The translations under genes were made by a program, and so were the position numbers. Below the pieces are notes generated by a model. It was given only the letters and a program-made list of their open reading frames with translations. It did no database searches and was not told the DNA's origin. From Gammaproteobacteria bacterium (GTDB taxonomy: Bacteria; Pseudomonadota; Gammaproteobacteria; JASBUN01), in contig JASBUN010000010.1 in the NCBI GenBank assembly GCA_030147845.1, forward strand, positions 27,755 to 91,754: a DNA stretch of 64,000 nucleotides, written 5' to 3'. Position 1 is the stretch's first letter. Each line of letters starts with the position of its first letter. Shown in pieces: positions 1-9,256 of the stretch.

Positions 1-1808
1 CGCACCAATACAGCCGCGAGCCCTATCGACGCAAGCTGCATCTCATGCGCTATCGCATCGAACGCAACTTACGCGCGCTGCGCAAACGCCTGGAAGGTGA
101 AGCGGTCAAAACGCCCAAGGCCGCCTACCCGTCGGAAGCGGAGTTCCTGCACGATCTATATATGATCCGGGACTCGTTGATCGCACATGGTGATGGCAAT
201 ATCGCCGGAGGAAGACTGGGCGATTTGATTCGATTGGCGGAAACGTTCGGCTTTTATCTTGTTCAACTCGACTTGCGCCAGGAATCCACCCGTCACTCGC
301 AGGCGGTGTCGGAGATCCTCGCACAGACCGGCGCTTGCGATGACTACGCACAGCGCAGTGATGATGCACGTATAGCGCTACTGGCGGAGTCCCTACAGGA
401 CACGAAAATTCCGGCATTGAATACAGAAAAACTCAGCGAGTCGACGCGTGAAACACTGGATGTGTTTGACGTCATGGGTCGCCTGCGCCGTGAAGTCAGC
501 CCACGCGTGTTCGGTAACTATGTTATCTCCATGACCCATAGCGCCGCCCACATCATGGAGGTGATGTATCTGGCACGCTACTCCGGACTGGCGGGACGCA
601 GCGACGGGCAATGGTACTGCAACATCAACATTTCACCGTTGTTCGAGACCATCGAAGATCTGGAACAGATCGAACAGGTATTATCGAAATTACTTAGCAA
701 CGACGTTTACACCGCGCTGTTGCAAACATCCGGCAACATGCAGGAAGTCATGCTCGGTTACTCCGACTCGTGTAAAGACGGCGGCATACTCGCCTCGAGC
801 TGGAACCTTTATGAGGCGCAGAAGAAAATAATCCGGCTAGCCGCCGAACGCGGCGTGCAATGTCGATTATTTCATGGCCGCGGCGGCACCATTGGGCGCG
901 GCGGCGGACCGACGCATGAGTCGATCATGGCGCAGCCACCCAATACCGTGCATGGGCAGATCAAATTCACGGAACAGGGCGAGGTGTTGTCCTACAAATA
1001 CAGTAATACGGAAACCGCAATCTACGAACTAACCATGGGCGTGACCGGCTTACTGAAAGCCAGCCGTTGCGTGGTACAGCCGCTGGCCGCTGATCGCAAC
1101 GATTACATGGGCATCATGGATGAATTGGCCGGCCTCGGCGAAGACGCCTATCGTGAGTTGACCGATCGAACGCCGGCCTTCCTCGATTATTTCTACGAAG
1201 CCACGCCAGTGGCGGAAATCGGCCTGCTGAATATAGGTTCGCGCCCATCGCATCGGGCCAAGGGCGATCGCTCCAAAGCCTCGGTGCGCGCCATTCCATG
1301 GGTATTCGGTTGGTCACAGTCGCGGCATACGCTGCCGGCCTGGTACGGTATCGGATTGGCGATTGAACATTGGCGCGATCACGATCCGTCCCGCCTGGGT
1401 AAACTTCAGCAAATGTATCGCGACTGGCCATTCTTCCGCTCACTGCTGGGCAACACGCAGATGGCCTTGTTCAAAGGCGACATGGACATCGCGCGCGAGT
1501 ACTCGAAATTGTGCCTGAATTCATCCGCCTGCGGGCCGGTGTATGAACGGATACGCGCCGAGCACGAACGCACTATCATGCAGGTACTGAACGTCGCTGA
1601 CGCGCGTGATCTGCTGCAAGGCAATCCATCGCTGGCGATTTCTCTTACGCGCCGCAATCCATATCTCGATCCGCTCAATTACATACAGATCATGCTATTG
1701 CGACGTTACCGCAATGAATCCGGCGGCGGCACGCAGGAATCGCCATGGATCGACCCGCTACTGCGGTCCATCAACGCCATTTCCGCCGGGATGCGAAATA
1801 CCGGCTGA
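1..1808 (+). CDS. ppc: Phosphoenolpyruvate carboxylase, 3' part (5' end outside window)
   Basis: Cytoplasmic enzyme that carboxylates phosphoenolpyruvate with bicarbonate to oxaloacetate, refilling the TCA cycle. The frame is open from base 3, and residues before the first in-frame Met (position 45) already resemble the family, so the gene enters from outside the window. About 600 C-terminal residues are present. Visible motifs are LVQLDLRQES, GYSDSCKDGG, FHGRGGTIGRGGG (the glycine-rich catalytic loop), TEQGE, RAIPWVFGWSQ and the invariant C-terminus GMRNTG, so the 3' end is complete. GYSDSCKDGG differs slightly from the GYSDSxKDAG of well-known enzymes. The gene converges on the glycosyltransferase at 1851, with only about 40 bases between them. 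Confidence 0.97.
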   Translation, partial: HQYSREPYRRKLHLMRYRIERNLRALRKRLEGEAVKTPKAAYPSEAEFLHDLYMIRDSLIAHGDGNIAGGRLGDLIRLAETFGFYLVQLDLRQESTRHSQAVSEILAQTGACDDYAQRSDDARIALLAESLQDTKIPALNTEKLSESTRETLDVFDVMGRLRREVSPRVFGNYVISMTHSAAHIMEVMYLARYSGLAGRSDGQWYCNINISPLFETIEDLEQIEQVLSKLLSNDVYTALLQTSGNMQEVMLGYSDSCKDGGILASSWNLYEAQKKIIRLAAERGVQCRLFHGRGGTIGRGGGPTHESIMAQPPNTVHGQIKFTEQGEVLSYKYSNTETAIYELTMGVTGLLKASRCVVQPLAADRNDYMGIMDELAGLGEDAYRELTDRTPAFLDYFYEATPVAEIGLLNIGSRPSHRAKGDRSKASVRAIPWVFGWSQSRHTLPAWYGIGLAIEHWRDHDPSRLGKLQQMYRDWPFFRSLLGNTQMALFKGDMDIAREYSKLCLNSSACGPVYERIRAEHERTIMQVLNVADARDLLQGNPSLAISLTRRNPYLDPLNYIQIMLLRRYRNESGGGTQESPWIDPLLRSINAISAGMRNTG

Positions 1809-1850
1809 GCCGCCGACAATTGCCACCTTGGTCGCGCGCGATAGGCAGGA

Positions 1851-3518
1851 TTAGGGTTCTGAAAACGGGTCTTGACGTAACGAATCCGGCAACGCCGCAC
1901 CCTGTCGAAGAAATCCACCGGGGCTGCATGCGGGCATGGCACACAAGACTTTAGCGCTCCAGATGGCGAGCCAGTCGCCTTGGTAGCGCTGAAGAAACTC
2001 CGGGCGTGGGCCGGTGCTGGGCGGCGGGTCGCTGCTGTACAAAATTACACGGCCTTCGGGATTTTGCCTGGCCCATTGCTCCAACTTCTGATCGTCGATT
2101 TGTAAAATTGGATGACGTAGACGGCCGAAAAACTGGAACTGCCCGTTGTAGGTTCCAACGTGCGCAATGGGGATGCCACGCTGTTGCAGTTTCGATAAGT
2201 AACGTGCCGCCGGGGTCACATCGTAGGCCGGGCGCGCAGCCTGAAATATGCCGGCGACGAATACAACGGTGGCGGCTATGCTAATGACCGCCAACGGAAC
2301 CACGGCATCGACCACGCGCGTCCACGGCCGCATCCACACCAGGGCGCCCAGGGCCGCCAACAACACGCCCCACAGCGGATAAATCTCATCTACCCACCCT
2401 GGCAGCGCGTCGAGGCGTATGAGCGGCATGGATAACATAACCAGACCGCCGCAAATCAAGAACAATGCCGGCAGGAGCTGCGCCCAGCGTGGACCGATAT
2501 ATGTCTCACGTCCCAGCGCGCGTGCACTCAGCAAGGCAAAGGCCGGAAACAGCGGCAGCAGATAGTGCGGCTGCTTGCCGCTTATGAAGAAAAACGCTAA
2601 CAAGGTCGGCACCGCCCAAGCGATGCAAAAGCGCGTACCGGCGTCGACATCACCGCGCAACCGTATCAGCGCGCGGTATAGCGGCGGCCACATCAGCCAT
2701 GGAAACAGCATGATCGGCAGCAGCGGCAAATACCAAAAGAAGTTGCGGCGATGGGCAAAGCTGCGCACCATACGGTCGGCGGTCTGATGCCAGAGGATCG
2801 CTTCTTCATAGGCCGGTCCACCACGGTGTCCGGCGGCCAACGCCCAACTCAGCGCGATCACCACGCCAATCGTGACCGACAACAGCACACCGGCATACCA
2901 TCGCCATGCATGTCGGCGCGCTTGCATACTCCACCATGGGCCTAACAGCGCCGCAAATGCAATGTGCAGCAGCATCACCGGCCCCTTGGTGAGCATGCCC
3001 AATCCGCACGCGACGCCGACCAGTAACCAGGCGGCCCATGCACGACGGCCGTCCTGAGCCGCCCAAATTCCACATAGAGCCAGCAGCACGAAAGCCGCCA
3101 GAATCATATCGAACATGGTCGCCGAGGTATAAAACGCCCAGTAAAAACTGCCGGCCAACAGCCACGGTGCGTAAACAGCGGCTTCCGGTCGCTCGGGCCA
3201 CAGGCGTCGGGCCAAACGCACAGTCAGATACATAGCAGCGAGCACAAACAGCGGCGCTACCAAGCGCGGCCACCAGCTGTCGACGCCGAACACGGCCCAG
3301 CCAAGCTGGAACAGCCAAAACATGAGTGGCGGCTTGTGACTGTAGGTAGCGCCATTCAGATAAGGCACCAAAAAATCGCCGCGCTGCCACATATCCCAGG
3401 CTACGCTCAGATAGCGCGTTTCGTCGATGGGTACCGGCGTACGCACTACATACGACACCAGCACCAGTGCAGCCCATCCCAGTGTCCAGCCACGCTTGAT
3501 CCAAAACGATTCGGTCAC
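1851..3518 (-). CDS. ArnT-like family 39 glycosyltransferase, integral membrane
   Basis: Polytopic inner-membrane glycosyltransferase of the PMT/ArnT type, which moves a sugar from a polyprenyl-phosphate donor to lipid A or another periplasmic acceptor. At 555 aa it has the ArnT-like size. The N-terminus carries DETRY followed by a KPPLMFWL segment, matching the DE(T)RY...KPPL signature of the ArnT periplasmic catalytic loop, and is followed by many hydrophobic segments. Its start overlaps the stop of the small LAB_N gene by 4 bases. It is therefore last in a three-gene operon with that protein and a DPM1-like glycosyltransferase that probably supplies the lipid-linked sugar. Donor and acceptor cannot be read from the sequence. 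Confidence 0.9.
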   Translation of the reverse strand: MTESFWIKRGWTLGWAALVLVSYVVRTPVPIDETRYLSVAWDMWQRGDFLVPYLNGATYSHKPPLMFWLFQLGWAVFGVDSWWPRLVAPLFVLAAMYLTVRLARRLWPERPEAAVYAPWLLAGSFYWAFYTSATMFDMILAAFVLLALCGIWAAQDGRRAWAAWLLVGVACGLGMLTKGPVMLLHIAFAALLGPWWSMQARRHAWRWYAGVLLSVTIGVVIALSWALAAGHRGGPAYEEAILWHQTADRMVRSFAHRRNFFWYLPLLPIMLFPWLMWPPLYRALIRLRGDVDAGTRFCIAWAVPTLLAFFFISGKQPHYLLPLFPAFALLSARALGRETYIGPRWAQLLPALFLICGGLVMLSMPLIRLDALPGWVDEIYPLWGVLLAALGALVWMRPWTRVVDAVVPLAVISIAATVVFVAGIFQAARPAYDVTPAARYLSKLQQRGIPIAHVGTYNGQFQFFGRLRHPILQIDDQKLEQWARQNPEGRVILYSSDPPPSTGPRPEFLQRYQGDWLAIWSAKVLCAMPACSPGGFLRQGAALPDSLRQDPFSEP

Positions 3519-3823
3519 GAGGCGTCGACCTTGGTATTTGAACGGCGCCGTTCTTGGGCCACGAAATACAGATTACGGCTGTAGATAAAAATGCCGCCGG
3601 CCTGCCCAAGAATAAAAACCGGGTCGCGCCGATAGATCGCATAAGCCAGCAGGGTCAACCCACCCGCGATACTGAAGTACCAGAACGCCACCGGAATAAC
3701 ACTGCGGCGTTGGCGTTCACTGTGTAGCCACTGGAGCAGAAAGCGCATCGAAAACAGCAGTTGACCGGCAAGTCCAACGCCCAACCAAATCATCTCATAC
3801 GTGCTCAGCTCACTCAGGTTCAT
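3515..3823 (-). CDS. Lipid A biosynthesis N-terminal-domain (LAB_N) small membrane protein
   Basis: A 102-aa protein with about three hydrophobic segments and a central basic loop (LHSERQRRS), matching the small LAB_N family. These proteins usually sit between a DPM1-like glycosyltransferase and a PMT-type glycosyltransferase. The biochemical role is not established; a flippase or accessory role for the lipid-linked sugar is inferred from context. The start overlaps the upstream glycosyltransferase by 14 bases and the stop overlaps the downstream gene by 4, so translation is probably coupled. Confidence 0.88.
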   Translation of the reverse strand: MNLSELSTYEMIWLGVGLAGQLLFSMRFLLQWLHSERQRRSVIPVAFWYFSIAGGLTLLAYAIYRRDPVFILGQAGGIFIYSRNLYFVAQERRRSNTKVDAS

Positions 3824-4535
3824 AATCCCACTCCGGTCGACATGACCGCCGCTGCAGCCACATGACGCCGAACAAATCTACGATCCCGACCCACAGTCTG
3901 TTCCAGACGCCGTATTTTGATTGGCCGCGCGTACGCGGTCGGTGATTGACCGGAGCGTTGACCACATTCGCACCGGCGCGCTTGAATAATGCGGGCAAAA
4001 ACCGATGCAGGTGATCGAAGTGCGGCAGCATCAAAAAAGTATCGCGAGGAAAAACCTTTAGGCCGCAGCCGGTATCACGGCAGTCGTCCTTGAGTAGGCG
4101 CTGACGCACACCGTTGGCCACGCGCGAGGAAAACCGCCGTAACCAACTGTCGTTGCGTTTCTGCCGATTACCGGCCACCAGAACCGGCGCGCCATCGCCG
4201 CCAACGTCAATAGCACGCTCGAACAAAGCAGGGATATCAGCCGGATCGTTCTGACCGTCGCCATCGAGTGTGGCGATTATCGGCGCCCGGGCATTCTTAA
4301 CTCCACTGATGATCCCGGCGCTCTGACCGAAGTTGCGGCGGTGGCGGACGACCCTGAGTTCCGGCGTGTTACGCCGTAATTCGGTCAGGCGGTTGAAGGT
4401 ACCGTCGGTACTGCCGTCGTCAACCACTACAACCTCGAAGTCAAGGTGACCTCGCAACGCACGGTTTACTTCCCCTAACAACGAGGCGACGTTGTCGACT
4501 TCGTTGTACACGGGAATGATCACTGAAAGCTGCAT
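3810..4535 (-). CDS. DPM1/ArnC-like family 2 glycosyltransferase
   Basis: Predicted to transfer a sugar from a nucleotide donor to polyprenyl phosphate on the cytoplasmic face, feeding the ArnT-like enzyme downstream. The start at 4535 gives MQLSVIIPVYNEVDNV, the canonical GT-A beginning, with a GGGGAA ribosome site just upstream. The frame stays open to 4712 but the extra residues look unrelated to the family. VVVDDGSTDGT and ATLDGDGQNDP provide the nucleotide and metal-binding aspartates. The protein is about 241 aa and has only one weak hydrophobic stretch near the C-terminus, unlike the two membrane helices of ArnC, so it is closer to the short DPM1 form. First gene of the cassette. Confidence 0.92.
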   Translation of the reverse strand: MQLSVIIPVYNEVDNVASLLGEVNRALRGHLDFEVVVVDDGSTDGTFNRLTELRRNTPELRVVRHRRNFGQSAGIISGVKNARAPIIATLDGDGQNDPADIPALFERAIDVGGDGAPVLVAGNRQKRNDSWLRRFSSRVANGVRQRLLKDDCRDTGCGLKVFPRDTFLMLPHFDHLHRFLPALFKRAGANVVNAPVNHRPRTRGQSKYGVWNRLWVGIVDLFGVMWLQRRSCRPEWDYEPE

Positions 4536-4895
4536 TTTCGTTCCCCTGTCATGCCGTTTGTGCCTTGAGCGGACCGCGGATCGCAGCCATGATGCTGATC
4601 GACACATTGCGGCCAGTAGCGGCGATTGGACCCGATGGCGGGCTGCCGCATCTGGCTCTGCTGTTATTTCGATCCGCGGCCAAACGAAAGTCGACCTTGG
4701 ATCAGCGCCCACAAATCCTGTTACGCTATGTTTATCGAGCGGACTGCGGGATAATGTTTATTCGCATCAAACGGCTCGCCGACGCCATTTTGATGCCGAT
4801 GGTGCTATTGTCCTGTTTCTACCTTGCCCTGACGTTTCGATCGAGTTACCAAAATTTAATGTACCACGGTTGGGGCCACATTATCATTGGTCGTT
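4536..4895. other. Divergent intergenic region between glycosyltransferase cassette and two-component operon
   Basis: These 360 bases separate two divergent operons and should hold both promoters. Short frames run through the region but none has family resemblance or a convincing ribosome site. I could not assign -35 and -10 boxes with confidence. Confidence 0.4.
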
Positions 4896-5573
4896 ATGCG
4901 CATTCTCGTAATTGAAGACGATAAAGAAGCGGCAACCTACCTGCTGAAGGGCCTCACCGAGAGCGGCCACGTTGTCGATCACACCACCAACGGCGAGGAC
5001 GGCCTGCATATGGCGCTGACCGGCGCCTATGAAGTCGACGTCATCGACCGCATGCTTCCCCGCCGTGACGGCTTGTCGATCATCACCGCCATGCGCAGCG
5101 CTGAAATACACACGCCGGTGCTGATACTGAGCGCGTTAGGTGAAGTGGACGATCGCGTTGAAGGCTTACGCGTCGGTGGCGATGATTATTTGACAAAACC
5201 ATTCGCCTTCGCCGAACTGTTAGCCCGTATCGACGCCCTGGCACGCCGCAGCCTGCCCGAGCACTCCAGTACGCGGCTACTAGTCGCCGACCTGGAGCTC
5301 GATTTTCTGAAGCATAAAGTCACGCGCGCCGACAAGACGGTTCATCTGCAACCACGCGAGTTCCGTCTTTTGAAATATATGATGCAACACGCGGGACAGG
5401 TCGTCACCCGCACCATGCTGTTGGAAAACGTCTGGGACTACCATTTCGATCCGCAGACCAATGTCATCGACGTGCATATCAGCCGGCTGCGCGCCAAGAT
5501 CGACAAAGACTTCGGCGAACCGCTTCTGCACACCGTGCGCGGAGCGGGATACTGTCTCCGTGAGCCGGATTAA
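4896..5573 (+). CDS. OmpR/PhoP-family response regulator
   Basis: DNA-binding response regulator of about 225 aa. The receiver domain has the acidic pair EDD (8-10), phospho-acceptor Asp51 in VIDRMLP and the lysine in LTKPFAFAEL. The C-terminal winged helix ends in the typical LLHTVRGAGYCLR. I start at ATG 4896 (MRILVIEDD); an in-frame TTG nine bases earlier would add only three residues. It overlaps the sensor kinase by 14 bases. Its position divergent to the ArnT-like cassette suggests a PmrA/PhoP-type role in envelope modification, which is inference. The proline-flanking PRRDG replaces the usual PGxDG. Confidence 0.95.
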   Translation: MRILVIEDDKEAATYLLKGLTESGHVVDHTTNGEDGLHMALTGAYEVDVIDRMLPRRDGLSIITAMRSAEIHTPVLILSALGEVDDRVEGLRVGGDDYLTKPFAFAELLARIDALARRSLPEHSSTRLLVADLELDFLKHKVTRADKTVHLQPREFRLLKYMMQHAGQVVTRTMLLENVWDYHFDPQTNVIDVHISRLRAKIDKDFGEPLLHTVRGAGYCLREPD

Positions 5574-6963
5574 CCTATTTAGAACCACCGTATTTCGCGT
5601 ATTTTTCCTTTACGCGGTGCTATTCAGCCTGTTAGCTGCAGCCTTGCTCGGTTTTACCTACTGGTCTATCAGCGTGCATATCGCAGCGCAGATCAACGCC
5701 AGCCTGAAAACCGAAGCAACCGATCTTGCTTACCTTTTCAGCCACCACAACGTCGAAGACCTGATCGCCACCATCGGCCGCTATAGCGTCGTGGGCCAAT
5801 CGGCCGATCGCTATTATCTGCTGATCAGCCCGAGTGGACTGCCGTTGGCCGGCAATCTTCAGGCGTGGCCGTTTCAGTTCGATGTCAGACCCGGCTGGCA
5901 CACCGTGCGGCTGCACTACAAAGAATATCAAACGCGTGGTTGGGACCGCGAACAAGACTACACTGTGCGCAGTTACGTAGTAGCGTTGCCCAACCACTAC
6001 CGCCTGGTGGTCGCGCAAGGCTTGCAAACCGTGCAGAAACTGCGCGATTACACCCAGGGCGCGGTGTTGGGCGCGATCGCCATGTCGGTACTGGCGTCGT
6101 TGCTCGGTGGCTACCTACTATCTCGGGCAGTGCTGCGGCGCATCGATACGATCAGTGGAACGGCTGGCGAAATCATCGCCGGAGATCTTACGCGGCGCGT
6201 ACCCATTGCCGGACGCGACGACGAATTCGACGAGTTGGCCGCCAAGCTCAACGCCATGCTCGAACGGATTGAACAATTAATGGTCGGCATGCGGCAGGTA
6301 ACCGACAACGTCGCGCACGATCTTCGTAGCCCATTGACACGGCTTCGTAACGGACTCGAGGTCATTCTGCTGGAATCGCGTCGCGAACAGGAATACCGCT
6401 CCGCCATCGAACTGGCGATCGAAGACGTCAGCGTGCTGCTGAAAACTTTCAACGCCTTGCTCAGCATTACCCAAGCCGAGGCCGGCGTACGGCGCAACGA
6501 TTGGGCGGAAGTGGATCTGAGCGCGTTAGCGCTGGACATGGCCGAGCTCTACGAAGCGGTGGCCGAGGACCGCGGTGTTCAGTTTCAGTGCCAACCGAAC
6601 GCAGACGTACGCATATACGGCAATCGCCATCTTTTGGCACAAGCGGTCAGCAACCTGCTCGATAACTCGATGAAATACGTGTCACAGGGCGCGCGTGTCG
6701 AACTACGCGTCGAGCTGCAACAGAATTCCCCGGTATTGACCATTAGCGATAACGGCCCCGGTATACCGGCCGACCAACGCAGCCGTGTTTTGGAGCGCTT
6801 CGTGCGCCTCGACTCCGCCCGCACCACGCCCGGCAATGGCCTCGGCTTGAGCCTGGTCCGGGCGGTTGCGCGTCTGCATGGCGCCGATTTACGGCTCGGC
6901 GACAATGCGCCAGGGTTACTGGTGACGATTACATTCCCGCCCTTCAAGACGCCGCCATCGTAG
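5560..6963 (+). CDS. Sensor histidine kinase, OmpR-system partner
   Basis: Inner-membrane sensor kinase paired with the regulator just upstream. I place the start at GTG 5560 (VSRINLFRTT), which lies inside the end of the regulator gene and leads directly into the first membrane helix; the open frame extends further upstream but that part is regulator antisense frame. Order of parts: N-terminal helix, a periplasmic region of about 120 residues, second helix, HAMP, HisKA with His253 in NVAHDLRSPLTRL, and HATPase with N (NLLDNSMKY), G1 (DNGPGIP) and G2 (GNGLGLSL) boxes. About 467 aa. The architecture resembles PmrB/QseC kinases. The signal is unknown. Confidence 0.94.
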   Translation: MSRINLFRTTVFRVFFLYAVLFSLLAAALLGFTYWSISVHIAAQINASLKTEATDLAYLFSHHNVEDLIATIGRYSVVGQSADRYYLLISPSGLPLAGNLQAWPFQFDVRPGWHTVRLHYKEYQTRGWDREQDYTVRSYVVALPNHYRLVVAQGLQTVQKLRDYTQGAVLGAIAMSVLASLLGGYLLSRAVLRRIDTISGTAGEIIAGDLTRRVPIAGRDDEFDELAAKLNAMLERIEQLMVGMRQVTDNVAHDLRSPLTRLRNGLEVILLESRREQEYRSAIELAIEDVSVLLKTFNALLSITQAEAGVRRNDWAEVDLSALALDMAELYEAVAEDRGVQFQCQPNADVRIYGNRHLLAQAVSNLLDNSMKYVSQGARVELRVELQQNSPVLTISDNGPGIPADQRSRVLERFVRLDSARTTPGNGLGLSLVRAVARLHGADLRLGDNAPGLLVTITFPPFKTPPS

Positions 6964-7057
6964 TCGCCTCTGCTTTTATACCAAAACCATGGTTGCATCC
7001 GATCCATATTCACGGATATGGTGAACGACCGTATACGCGGAGCGGTCGGCAAATTGT

Positions 7058-8173
7058 ATGCGTACCTTCAAATGCTATTGTGGTAACACGCTTTACTTCG
7101 AGAACAGCCAATGCACCGCATGCGGGCGCAGACTCGGCTTTCTTCCTGACGTTTCCACACTGAGCGCACTCGAACCGAGCGCCGACGGTCACTGGCATGC
7201 ACTTGCGCCGAGCGCCGGCGGCGGCGAATACCGGCAATGCCTCAATTATTCACGCGAACAAGTCTGCAATTGGATGGTGCGCCGCGATGACCCTGCCGGA
7301 TTTTGTCTCGCCTGCCGCCTCAACGAAGTCATCCCCGATCTCAGCCAACCGGACTACCGAACCTACTGGCACAAGATAGAGATGGCCAAGCGCCGCCTGC
7401 TATATACCTTGTACCAACTCGGTCTACCCGTGCAAGGACGCGAGCAAGACGCGCAACGTGGCTTGGCCTTTGCATTTCTGGCCGATCCTGATGCAACCTC
7501 CGAGTTTTCCGATAGCTTTGCTGAGGGTAGCCCCCCGATACTCACGGGTCACCTGAACGGCTTGATCACCATCAACATCGCTGAAGCGGACGACAGCGCC
7601 CGCGCGCGCATGCGTGAACGTATGAACGAACGCTATCGCACCCTACTCGGCCACTTGCGTCACGAAATTGCCCATTATTATTGGGACCGGTTGATCCGCG
7701 CAACCGATTGGTTGCCCGCTTTTCGAGAACGCTTTGGTGATGAGCGCCAAAACTATAATGCGGCCCTTGCTCGCTACTATAACGATGGCCCGCCATTTAA
7801 CTGGCATACGTCTTACGTCAGCGCTTACGCCGCGTCGCACCCCTGGGAGGACTGGGCCGAAACTTGGGCGCATTACCTGCACATGACCGATACCATCGAG
7901 ACAGCGGCATGTTATGGCTTCACCAGCGCGCCGGTAGCCGTGCACGATACCGTCTTGGACGATAAGCAGCTGGACCAGGTGTTGGACGAGATGGTGCGCA
8001 TCACGCTGGCGGTAAACGACCTCAACCGAGGCATGGGCCTGCCGGATGCGTATCCGTTCGTTCTGTCGCCGCCCGCCAGGGCCAAACTCCGATTCATTCG
8101 CAAACTAATTGAATCCGTCGCCACCGAAGACGCCATGCGCCCATCGGGCGCACCGACAATTGCTACGGATTAG
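7058..8173 (+). CDS. Zinc-ribbon, HExxH putative zinc metallopeptidase (COG4307-like)
   Basis: A 371-aa predicted cytoplasmic protein with an N-terminal zinc ribbon (Cys6, Cys8, Cys19, Cys22) and a gluzincin-type motif HEIAH at about 202-206, followed by WAETWAHY, which could supply the third ligand. This matches the family called putative zinc-binding metallopeptidase or COG4307. Its substrate is unknown. The 3' end overlaps the convergent Anbu gene by 4 bases, and the permuted ATP-grasp and alpha-E genes follow. Family members often sit in such Anbu neighbourhoods, which suggests a part in making or removing a peptide modification. That role is inferred. Confidence 0.88.
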   Translation: MRTFKCYCGNTLYFENSQCTACGRRLGFLPDVSTLSALEPSADGHWHALAPSAGGGEYRQCLNYSREQVCNWMVRRDDPAGFCLACRLNEVIPDLSQPDYRTYWHKIEMAKRRLLYTLYQLGLPVQGREQDAQRGLAFAFLADPDATSEFSDSFAEGSPPILTGHLNGLITINIAEADDSARARMRERMNERYRTLLGHLRHEIAHYYWDRLIRATDWLPAFRERFGDERQNYNAALARYYNDGPPFNWHTSYVSAYAASHPWEDWAETWAHYLHMTDTIETAACYGFTSAPVAVHDTVLDDKQLDQVLDEMVRITLAVNDLNRGMGLPDAYPFVLSPPARAKLRFIRKLIESVATEDAMRPSGAPTIATD

Positions 8174-8916
8174 CCGTTTTCACCCAGCTCCCAATCGAAT
8201 GGCGGCAGGCTGTCAAAGGCCTCGCGCAAGCCGATATTCCACTGTTTCTGTATTGATGCAAAATACAGAGAACCGTTGCGTAAACTGACGCGGTGGGACA
8301 ACTGAAAGCTATCGGTTGGGTAAATGCTCAACTCGATGGGGGGACCGACCGAAATATTACTACGCATGGTAGAATCCAACGACACCAGCGCACAACGTGC
8401 CGCATCCTCGAGTTCGATGGTCGGGTCGATAATGCGATCCAGGATCGGCTTCCCATATTTGCTCTCGCCGATCTGCAGATACGGTGTCTCCGGCGAGGCG
8501 GAAACGTAATTGCCTTGCGGATAAATGAGAAAGATTGCGGGCGGATGACCTCGTATCTGACCGCCGAGAATAAATGTCGCCTCAGCATTGAAGCCACTCT
8601 GTTGTAACTCGTCGGTGTGCTCATGCGCCACCGAGCTGTTCATGGCGCCAACGTAGCGCGCCGCTTCGAACAAATATTTCGTTGTGCGCAGGCTGGTTTG
8701 CGCATGCGGATCTTCGAGATCTCGTTGGATGCGGTTTATCACTTCCTGCGTGGTAGCGAGATTACCCGCCGACAGCAACACGAAAAGCCGATCCGGCTGC
8801 GGCGTAAAAAGATGCATCTTGCTGTAAGTGGTAACGTAGTCCACACCAGCATTAGTTCGAGAATCGGACGCAAACACAATGCCCCGATCAACATGGATGG
8901 CGACACAATAGGTCAT
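8170..8916 (-). CDS. Anbu, proteasome-like N-terminal-nucleophile protease
   Basis: Member of the proteasome/HslV superfamily known as Anbu (ancestral beta subunit). The 248-aa sequence begins MTYCVAI, so Met removal would expose Thr2 as the N-terminal nucleophile. FASDSRTNAG around Asp18 and Lys33 in YSKMHLF are the positions expected of the catalytic Asp and Lys. Anbu assembles into open helical or ring-like particles and has no known unfoldase partner; its substrates are unknown. It is convergent with the metallopeptidase and divergent from the ATP-grasp/alpha-E pair. In many genomes Anbu is co-directional with that pair and a transglutaminase. Confidence 0.92.
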   Translation of the reverse strand: MTYCVAIHVDRGIVFASDSRTNAGVDYVTTYSKMHLFTPQPDRLFVLLSAGNLATTQEVINRIQRDLEDPHAQTSLRTTKYLFEAARYVGAMNSSVAHEHTDELQQSGFNAEATFILGGQIRGHPPAIFLIYPQGNYVSASPETPYLQIGESKYGKPILDRIIDPTIELEDAARCALVSLDSTMRSNISVGPPIELSIYPTDSFQLSHRVSLRNGSLYFASIQKQWNIGLREAFDSLPPFDWELGENG

Positions 8917-9256
8917 ATGGGTTGCTTCATGTGCAAATCACGTCTTTAATGGGGTTGGGAAACGCGCTTGATTTTAACACAACTCCGTTGAGCACCACAT
9001 CGGCGGCGCACTACCCGGCCGTTGCTGCATTACTGCTGAATGAAGCTCTGATTTATTCGATCCAGGCGAGGGAGGTAAAGCGGAAGGTGGCGAGGCAGCC
9101 CGATTTACGCGCGCCAAACCGATTTGCCGGGTCACTTCCTTTCGCAACCAGCACTGCTGTAGCGGATTATCAAAGCCTCATCAGGTGGCGGCGCGCTAGT
9201 TATGGCGGCGCCACCGTTACCCGTATCCGATACCCACCAAGGGCGGCATAAAAACG
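8917..9256. other. Divergent spacer between Anbu and ATP-grasp genes, with dispersed-repeat fragment
   Basis: These 340 bases must contain the promoters of both divergent transcripts. Bases about 9046-9112 (starting AGCTCTGATTTATTCGATCC) align with gaps to about 18066-18128 near panC, so part of the spacer looks like a member of a dispersed repeat. No open frame here is convincing. Confidence 0.45.
9046..9112. repeat. Dispersed repeat fragment, copy A
   Basis: The pattern CTCTGA-TT-ATTC-AT-C-AGGCGA, then GCGGAAGG-GGCG, then CCCGAT-TA-CG is shared with about 18066-18128. The alignment by eye needs a few gaps and is roughly 70 percent identical. The start (GAAGCTCTGATTTATTC) resembles ends of IS5-like elements seen in proteobacteria, but no transposase is present, so I call it only a repeat relic. 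Confidence 0.4.

Noticed and set aside
4565..4915. A plus-strand frame of about 115 codons upstream of the OmpR-type regulator
   Set aside because: It overlaps the start of the regulator, shows no family likeness and lies in the divergent promoter region.
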